Made by a program: the position numbers and the translations under genes
Source of the DNA: Micropruina sp.
GTDB taxonomy: Bacteria; Actinomycetota; Actinomycetes; Propionibacteriales; Propionibacteriaceae
Length of the DNA: 64,000 nucleotides
Direction: 5' to 3'
NCBI GenBank assembly: GCA_016716635.1
Contig: JADJVZ010000011.1
Span: 186,001 to 250,000 of the forward strand
Shown here: one piece after another, positions 59,441 through 64,000 of the stretch
How the letters are laid out: every line of letters starts with the position of its first letter
Position numbering within the stretch: position 1 is the stretch's first letter
The notes under the pieces: generated by a model
Told to the model about the DNA's origin: nothing
The model's input: only the letters and a program-made list of their open reading frames with translations
The model's database searches: none

Positions 59441-60507
59441 TCCACGACCTTGAAGACCTCGTCCGTGCCGATCTGCACCCCGCCGCGGACAGCCTCACTT
59501 ACGAACCTGACCTGGACGCGATCGTTCGTGAGGGCGCGAAGACATCTTCCCGGAACCGATGGGGACGCGGAGCGCTCGCTGTCGCGGCTGTGGTGGCAGT
59601 TGCAGTCGTGGGCATTCAGTTCATGAATCGGACGCTGCCCGCGCTGCCCCCTGCGCCGATGGGCCAGCCCAGCGACACCAACCCGCCCCTCAACGAGACG
59701 ACAAGGGTGCACGTCACGACCACGTTGCCGGCGTCTGGGGTGGATGCCGTGATGACTCAAGACGGTCAAAGCGTCGTCTTCACCTCGGGTACGGCGCGGG
59801 TCACTGTCCCCGTGCCTGGGCAGGGGCGGGCTGCCTGGAGCCATGACGTGGCGCCCTTCGCCGCGATGGTCATCAATGGCCAGGCGACGAGCCTGCGATA
59901 CCTGCTCAACAGTCCAGGTATCGGCGCTGCGCAGGGCGGCTGGCGCCTTGAACCGGTCCCAAATACCCCCCTGACCGTTGCCGTGATGGGCTGGACCGAT
60001 CCGGCGCCCTTCGATTTGGTGGCGCTCGTCTGGGGCGATGCCTTGGGTGGTTTTCACTCCTTCACGGGTGTCAGCGATCCTGTCGTTCGCTTCAATTTGA
60101 AGGCGACCTGGGGCGGGACGAACGATCCCATCACGTGGGTCGTGGTGGAGGACCCTGAGGTGGGCGTCATCGTCTGGGGGGCCACTGCGTTCGACAGCGG
60201 ACCCTTCGATGTCCTGGCGACTGGCGCTGGGCCGTCGCTGGCGTTGAGGTTCTTCGCAACGGATGAACCGACGTTGAGTGAAGTGACGGTCATGACGTTC
60301 ACGGTCCTGCCGGGCGGTGCTCGGGAGGCTGCGGTGACAGCCGAGCCCGGCTACACAGCTGTGGACCCGCTCACCATTCAAACTTTTCCGTCGGGCCGGC
60401 AAGTCGCAGTCTCCTCCTGGCGGGGAGCGGACCCGACGCCCGGTGTCCCCAGCCTGAGCCTCACGTACACCACCGCCGACGGACGCCAGGTCGTCCTGAC
60501 CCCCTAG
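59437..60507 (+). CDS. Putative anti-sigma membrane protein
   Basis: 356 aa. About 45 cytoplasmic residues, one membrane helix (LAVAAVVAVAVVGIQFM), then a large extracytoplasmic beta-rich domain. Position (4-bp overlap with an ECF-type sigma gene) is the main argument; no zinc-binding anti-sigma motif seen, so a different sensing or anchor role is possible. Confidence 0.7.
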   Translation: MIHDLEDLVRADLHPAADSLTYEPDLDAIVREGAKTSSRNRWGRGALAVAAVVAVAVVGIQFMNRTLPALPPAPMGQPSDTNPPLNETTRVHVTTTLPASGVDAVMTQDGQSVVFTSGTARVTVPVPGQGRAAWSHDVAPFAAMVINGQATSLRYLLNSPGIGAAQGGWRLEPVPNTPLTVAVMGWTDPAPFDLVALVWGDALGGFHSFTGVSDPVVRFNLKATWGGTNDPITWVVVEDPEVGVIVWGATAFDSGPFDVLATGAGPSLALRFFATDEPTLSEVTVMTFTVLPGGAREAAVTAEPGYTAVDPLTIQTFPSGRQVAVSSWRGADPTPGVPSLSLTYTTADGRQVVLTP

Positions 60508-60552
60508 GTCGCACACACACCCCACGAAGGGCGACGCCCCCTGTCCTTTCCC

Positions 60553-60621
60553 ACCTTGCTGGCGTTCAGCGTCCTTGCTGGCGAAATATCGCCAGCAAGG
60601 ATCACTAACGCCAGCAAGGTG
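60553..60621. repeat. 69-bp nested palindrome, copy B
   Basis: Same length and layout as copy A at 12256. Outer stem ACCTTGCTGGCGTT / AACGCCAGCAAGGT, inner stem TCCTTGCTGGCGA / TCGCCAGCAAGGA, loop AATA. Lies between the anti-sigma-like gene and glnA2. Inner-stem base changes relative to A preserve pairing. Confidence 0.88.
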
Positions 60622-60740
60622 GGAAGTTCGGAACTCGGAGAGGGTGCTTCGAGGCCGGGGCGGACGCGTCGGGGAGGTCTCGCATCCACGGTGTGGACGA
60701 GCGTAATACCGCTGAAACACCTGGCAGGCAGACTGTCGTC

Positions 60741-62078
60741 ATGGATAAGCAGACGGAGTTCGTGCTGCGGGCGATGGAGGAGAAGGACATCCGCTTCGTC
60801 CGCCTCTGGTTCACTGACGTCCAGGGTTACCTGAAGTCCGTGGCCATCGCCCCCGCCGAGGTTGAAGGCGCGTTCGGCGAGGGCATCGGTTTCGACGGCT
60901 CCGCCATCGAGGGGTTCGCCCGCGTGTACGAGTCCGACATGGTGGCCCACCCCGATCCGGCGACGTTCCAGTTGCTGCCGTGGCGAGGGTCCACTCAGGG
61001 CACCGCGCGCATGTTCTGCGACATCAAACTCCCCGACGATTCGCCAGCCTTCGCCGATCCGCGGTTCGTGCTCAAGCGGGCGCTGCGCCGCGCCGGCGAC
61101 ATGGGCTTCACGTTCTACACCCATCCCGAGATCGAGTTCTACCTGTTCAAGGAGCCGATCGTCCCGGGGCAGCCGCCCATCCCGGCCGACAACTCGGGGT
61201 ACTTCGACCACACCACGTCCGGGCCTGGGACGGAGTTCCGTCGCAACGCCATCACCATGCTCGAGCAGATGGGCATCTCGGTGGAGTTCAGCCACCACGA
61301 GGGCGGCCCCGGCCAGCAGGAGATCGACCTCCGCTACGCCGACGCGCTCACCATGGCTGACAACATCATGACCTTCAAGGTCGTCGTGAAAGAGGTCGCC
61401 GCCCAAGCGAATCTGTTCGCCTCGTTCATGCCGAAGCCGCTCACCAACGCGCCGGGCTCGGGTATGCACACCCACGTGTCGCTGTTTGAGGGCGACACCA
61501 ACGCCTTCTACGACGCAGCGGGGGAGTACCACCTCTCCAAGACCGGCAAGCAGTTCATCGCCGGCCTGCTGCATCACGCCGCCGAGATCGCGGCCGTGAC
61601 CAACCCCTGGGTGAACTCGTACACCCGCCTGTGGGGCGGCGGGGAAGCCCCGAGCTACATCTGCTGGGGCCAGAACAACCGTTCGGCGCTCGTCCGGGTG
61701 CCGATGTACAAGCCCAGCAAGGGCGCCTCCGCGCGCGTCGAACTGCGCAGCATCGACTCCTCCTGCAATCCGTACCTGGCCTTCGCGGTGATCCTGCGCG
61801 CCGGCCTGGCGGGCATCGAGAACGGCTACGAGCTGCCGGAGGGCGCCGAGGACGACGTCTGGACGCTCTCCGACAAGCAGCGCCGGGCCCTCGGCATCAA
61901 GCCGATGCCCAGCAACCTCGACGAGGCGATCAGCCTCATGGAGCAATCCGAGCTGGTGGCCGACACCCTCGGCGAGCACGTCTTCGACTTCTTCCTGCGC
62001 AACAAGCGGGCCGAATACGAGGCCTACCGTCGCCAGGTGACGCCGTTGGAGCTCGAGCAGCTACTGCCGACGCTCTAG
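60741..62078 (+). CDS. glnA2: Glutamine synthetase type GlnA2
   Basis: 445 aa from ATG 60741 (start fits mycobacterial GlnA2: MDxQxEFVLR). Motifs: FDGSAIEGFAR, EIEFYLFKE, GSGMHTHVSLF, NRSALVRVP. Lacks the longer C-terminal adenylylation loop of GlnA1. In streptomycetes and mycobacteria GlnA2-class enzymes can use polyamine-type or D-Glu substrates; the main reaction is glutamate plus ammonia to glutamine. Confidence 0.92.
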   Translation: MDKQTEFVLRAMEEKDIRFVRLWFTDVQGYLKSVAIAPAEVEGAFGEGIGFDGSAIEGFARVYESDMVAHPDPATFQLLPWRGSTQGTARMFCDIKLPDDSPAFADPRFVLKRALRRAGDMGFTFYTHPEIEFYLFKEPIVPGQPPIPADNSGYFDHTTSGPGTEFRRNAITMLEQMGISVEFSHHEGGPGQQEIDLRYADALTMADNIMTFKVVVKEVAAQANLFASFMPKPLTNAPGSGMHTHVSLFEGDTNAFYDAAGEYHLSKTGKQFIAGLLHHAAEIAAVTNPWVNSYTRLWGGGEAPSYICWGQNNRSALVRVPMYKPSKGASARVELRSIDSSCNPYLAFAVILRAGLAGIENGYELPEGAEDDVWTLSDKQRRALGIKPMPSNLDEAISLMEQSELVADTLGEHVFDFFLRNKRAEYEAYRRQVTPLELEQLLPTL

Positions 62079-62093
62079 GCCTTTCGACAGCAG

Positions 62094-62124
62094 AAACGCC
62101 GCGGACTTCAGGTCCGCGGCGTTT
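62094..62124. terminator. Hairpin terminator
   Basis: AAACGCCGCGGAC with its complement GTCCGCGGCGTTT, TTCAG loop, between convergent glnA2 and the adaptor gene; A/T flanks give short U runs on both strands. Confidence 0.88.
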
Positions 62125-62163
62125 GCCACGTCATGGTCAGGTGTCGACCACCGCACCGGACGA

Positions 62164-63951
62164 TCAGCGCGTGGGCGTCGGCTGTGCCGCCGAGGCGCTG
62201 GACGAGGCCCGGGCCGAGCTCGACGAACCCGTCGTGGAGGTGGTGCCTGGACGTTGCGCGTTGGCGTTCGCGGGGATCGAGGCGGAACGGTCCGCGAGGA
62301 CCACGATGGCCCCGGCGGTGAGCCCGGACGAGATCTCGACCTTGCCGCCACCGACCGCTCCGAGCGTCACGGTGACGCTCTCCGCGGCAGTGGCCCCGGC
62401 CTTCAACACCTTCACGGTGCCTGTGGTGCTGGTGACCGGGGTGACGGCCGAGACCGGCACGGTGAGCACGTTCGAGGCCGTCTTGACGGGGATCGAGGCG
62501 TCCGCCTTGCTGCCCGGTGCGAGCAGCAGGTCCGGATCGTCCACCACGATGGTGGTCGTGTAGGTCGGAGCGCCGGTGGTGCCGGAGGTCTCGAGGGCGT
62601 TGATCGTGGCGACCTGCCCGGCGAGGGTCTTGGTCGACCCGGCTGCGTTGACGACCACGTTCATGCCGACGGTGATCATCGGGCGGGTGGCCAGCGGGAT
62701 CTCGACGGCGATCTGGGCCGAGCCCGAACCGATGAGGGTGACCGACGACGTGCTCGACGACTGACCGGTGGTCATCGACACGGCCGCCACGCGCCCAGCG
62801 ACCGGAGCCGTCAGTGTTCCAGCCTCGACGTTGGCCTGCGCTGTGGCCACGGCTTGCCTGGCGGAGAGCACCTGGGCCTCGGCCTGCGCCACCTTGGCGG
62901 CATCCACGGTCGGTGTTGCCGCCGCTGCGGCCGTGGCGGCGGAAACCATACCGCTGCCTGACGACGTAGCTGCGGCGCTCGCCTTGCTGACCTCGAGTTG
63001 GGCCGCCGACACGGCCTGAAGCGCGGTCCCGGCCACGGACTGGGCCTTCGTCACCGCCGCCAACGCCGTCTGGCAGGCCACGATCTGGGCGGTGGTCGGA
63101 GTGCTCGTGCTCGTCGACGGGCTTGCCGTTGTCGAGGTGCTCGTCGTGGCCGATGCGCTGGCGGTGGCCGTCGTCGTGGCCGTGGCCGTGGCGGATGCGG
63201 TGGCGGAGCTTGATGTCGTGGGGGTGCTGGACGCGGACGGGCTTGCTGTGGGCGCCAAATAGGCAAAGACAGGTGCGCACGCGGTCGCTTCAGCGGTCGC
63301 CGCCGACTGCGCGGCGGCGAGATCCTTCGTGGCGGTGGCGAGTGCTGCCTGCAGTGCGGCCTGCGCCTGCTGCAGCGTCGGACCGCTGGCCGCGACGGTG
63401 GCCGAGGCAGTGGCCGCCGTGGCGCTGATAGCCGAGGCCGAAGGCACCGGATTCTCCGCCGAATCGAGCGTCGCCAGCGCTTGCGCGAGCTGCGCCTTGG
63501 CCTGCAGGACGGCCTGGTTCAGCGAAATCGGATCGAGGGTGGCGAGGGTTTGGCCGGCGTTCACCGAGTCGCCGATGTGGACCATGACCGCGTTCACCAG
63601 TCCGCTGGCCCCGAAGGCCGCCGCGACCTGGTTTGTCCGCGAGACCGTCCCACTCACGTTGAACGACTGGGTGACGTCCCCGTTGGACGCGGTCGCCGTC
63701 ACGTAAGTCGAGGAGGGGCCCTTCGGAGCGGCCAAGGCGAACCACGCCGCGACGCCCGCGACGAGCACCAGGGCGAGGATCCAGGCCACCAGCGAGCGGC
63801 CGCGGCCGGCCGTGGCGCCACCCCGACCGGTGCGCAAGGCGCCCGACGGGGTGTTCGGGGCGGCTGCGGGCTCGTTCGGGACGCTCTCCATGGCAACGGT
63901 CGCCTCGGGGGGCACAGGGGCCTCGTTCGGGAGGGTGGGGTCGGTCATCAT
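62164..63951 (-). CDS. Efflux adaptor (HlyD/MacA-like) with Ser/Thr-rich insert
   Basis: 595 aa. N-terminal membrane helix (residues 53-74), biotinyl/lipoyl half-domains (VNAVMVHIGDSVNAGQTLAT and GTLTAPVAGRVAAV), coiled coil between them, then beta-barrel. Residues about 233-288 are almost only Ser/Thr/Ala and are flanked by Cys225 and Cys293. Coupled by 4 bp to an upstream MacB-like permease. Export substrate unknown. Confidence 0.85.
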   Translation of the reverse strand: MMTDPTLPNEAPVPPEATVAMESVPNEPAAAPNTPSGALRTGRGGATAGRGRSLVAWILALVLVAGVAAWFALAAPKGPSSTYVTATASNGDVTQSFNVSGTVSRTNQVAAAFGASGLVNAVMVHIGDSVNAGQTLATLDPISLNQAVLQAKAQLAQALATLDSAENPVPSASAISATAATASATVAASGPTLQQAQAALQAALATATKDLAAAQSAATAEATACAPVFAYLAPTASPSASSTPTTSSSATASATATATTTATASASATTSTSTTASPSTSTSTPTTAQIVACQTALAAVTKAQSVAGTALQAVSAAQLEVSKASAAATSSGSGMVSAATAAAAATPTVDAAKVAQAEAQVLSARQAVATAQANVEAGTLTAPVAGRVAAVSMTTGQSSSTSSVTLIGSGSAQIAVEIPLATRPMITVGMNVVVNAAGSTKTLAGQVATINALETSGTTGAPTYTTTIVVDDPDLLLAPGSKADASIPVKTASNVLTVPVSAVTPVTSTTGTVKVLKAGATAAESVTVTLGAVGGGKVEISSGLTAGAIVVLADRSASIPANANAQRPGTTSTTGSSSSARASSSASAAQPTPTR

Positions 63952-64000
63952 TCGCTCCTGAGCGCGTCGATGGGGGCAAGCTTGGCGGCCCGGCTGGCCG
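63948..64000 (-). CDS. C-terminal end of MacB/FtsX-type permease
   Basis: Last 17 codons plus stop. Tail ASRAAKLAPIDALRSE is the characteristic end of MacB-type permeases. Overlaps the adaptor start by 4 bp. The rest is outside the window. Confidence 0.75.
   Translation of the reverse strand, partial: ASRAAKLAPIDALRSE

Noticed and set aside
60504..61979. Minus-strand open frame opposite glnA2 and across element B
   Set aside because: Shadow frame; no domain, and its end overlaps a palindromic intergenic element.
1..64000. CRISPR arrays, tRNA or rRNA genes, prophage modules
   Set aside because: No regularly spaced repeats, no cloverleaf or rRNA motifs, and no phage structural genes recognised.

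Overview
The window is a contiguous piece of a high-GC actinobacterial chromosome. Gene content and codon use fit the order Propionibacteriales, but that placement is inference from general look, not from a marker search. GTG starts, 4-base ATGA/GTGA overlaps and short intergenic gaps are common. Several gene orders match mycobacteria: LOG protein, DivIVA-like protein, DUF3117, glgM/glgC, O-methyltransferase, tatB, MgtE_N/CBS protein, DUF1003, mrp.

Layout. 1-1257: a cobalamin riboswitch drives a secreted repeat protein that runs off the left edge; next to it is the tail of a trmB-truA-rsmC-like operon. 2834-13367: housekeeping block (LOG, DivIVA-like, DUF3117, glycogen/maltose-1-phosphate synthesis, biotin carrier, dapA, tatB, MgtE_N-CBS, DUF1003, mrp, CoA-lyase). 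13494-28348: HPr, a stress-type membrane protein, DUF559 endonuclease-like gene 1, trpB2, a TetR-controlled hydrolase, pepP, a zinc-ribbon/RNB-nuclease pair and a GntR-ABC exporter operon. 28365-32707: RNase P RNA, then an accessory segment with an IS3-family element inside a HigB-type toxin gene, a frameshifted antitoxin, a second toxin-antitoxin-like pair, a lipoprotein, and a 157-bp copy of the 5' part of rnpB. 33803-39607: hydrolase, phosphotransferase, TetR, gabD2, DUF3048 protein. 39597-45887: arsenic and copper handling (arsR, arsC, arsP-like permease, thioredoxin-like protein, CopD/CtaG, copA). 46883-49495: three tandem VanY-type carboxypeptidase lipoproteins. 49585-50734: DUF559 gene 2 bracketed by two related palindromes. 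50740-58876: map, YefM/YoeB, HAD phosphatase, a two-component system and an MacB-like ABC pair. 58931-64000: sigma/anti-sigma pair, glnA2, and the adaptor plus permease tail of an efflux system.

The most unusual signals are non-coding: two 69-bp nested palindromes 48 kb apart with paired substitutions in their stems, a group of GTGTGAG-type palindromes (two of them around a DUF559 gene), the partial rnpB duplicate, and several precise operator-like palindromes. Among proteins, the B12-riboswitch-controlled secreted repeat protein and the three VanY paralogues with different catalytic-motif losses deserve a second look. No CRISPR array, tRNA or rRNA gene was seen.
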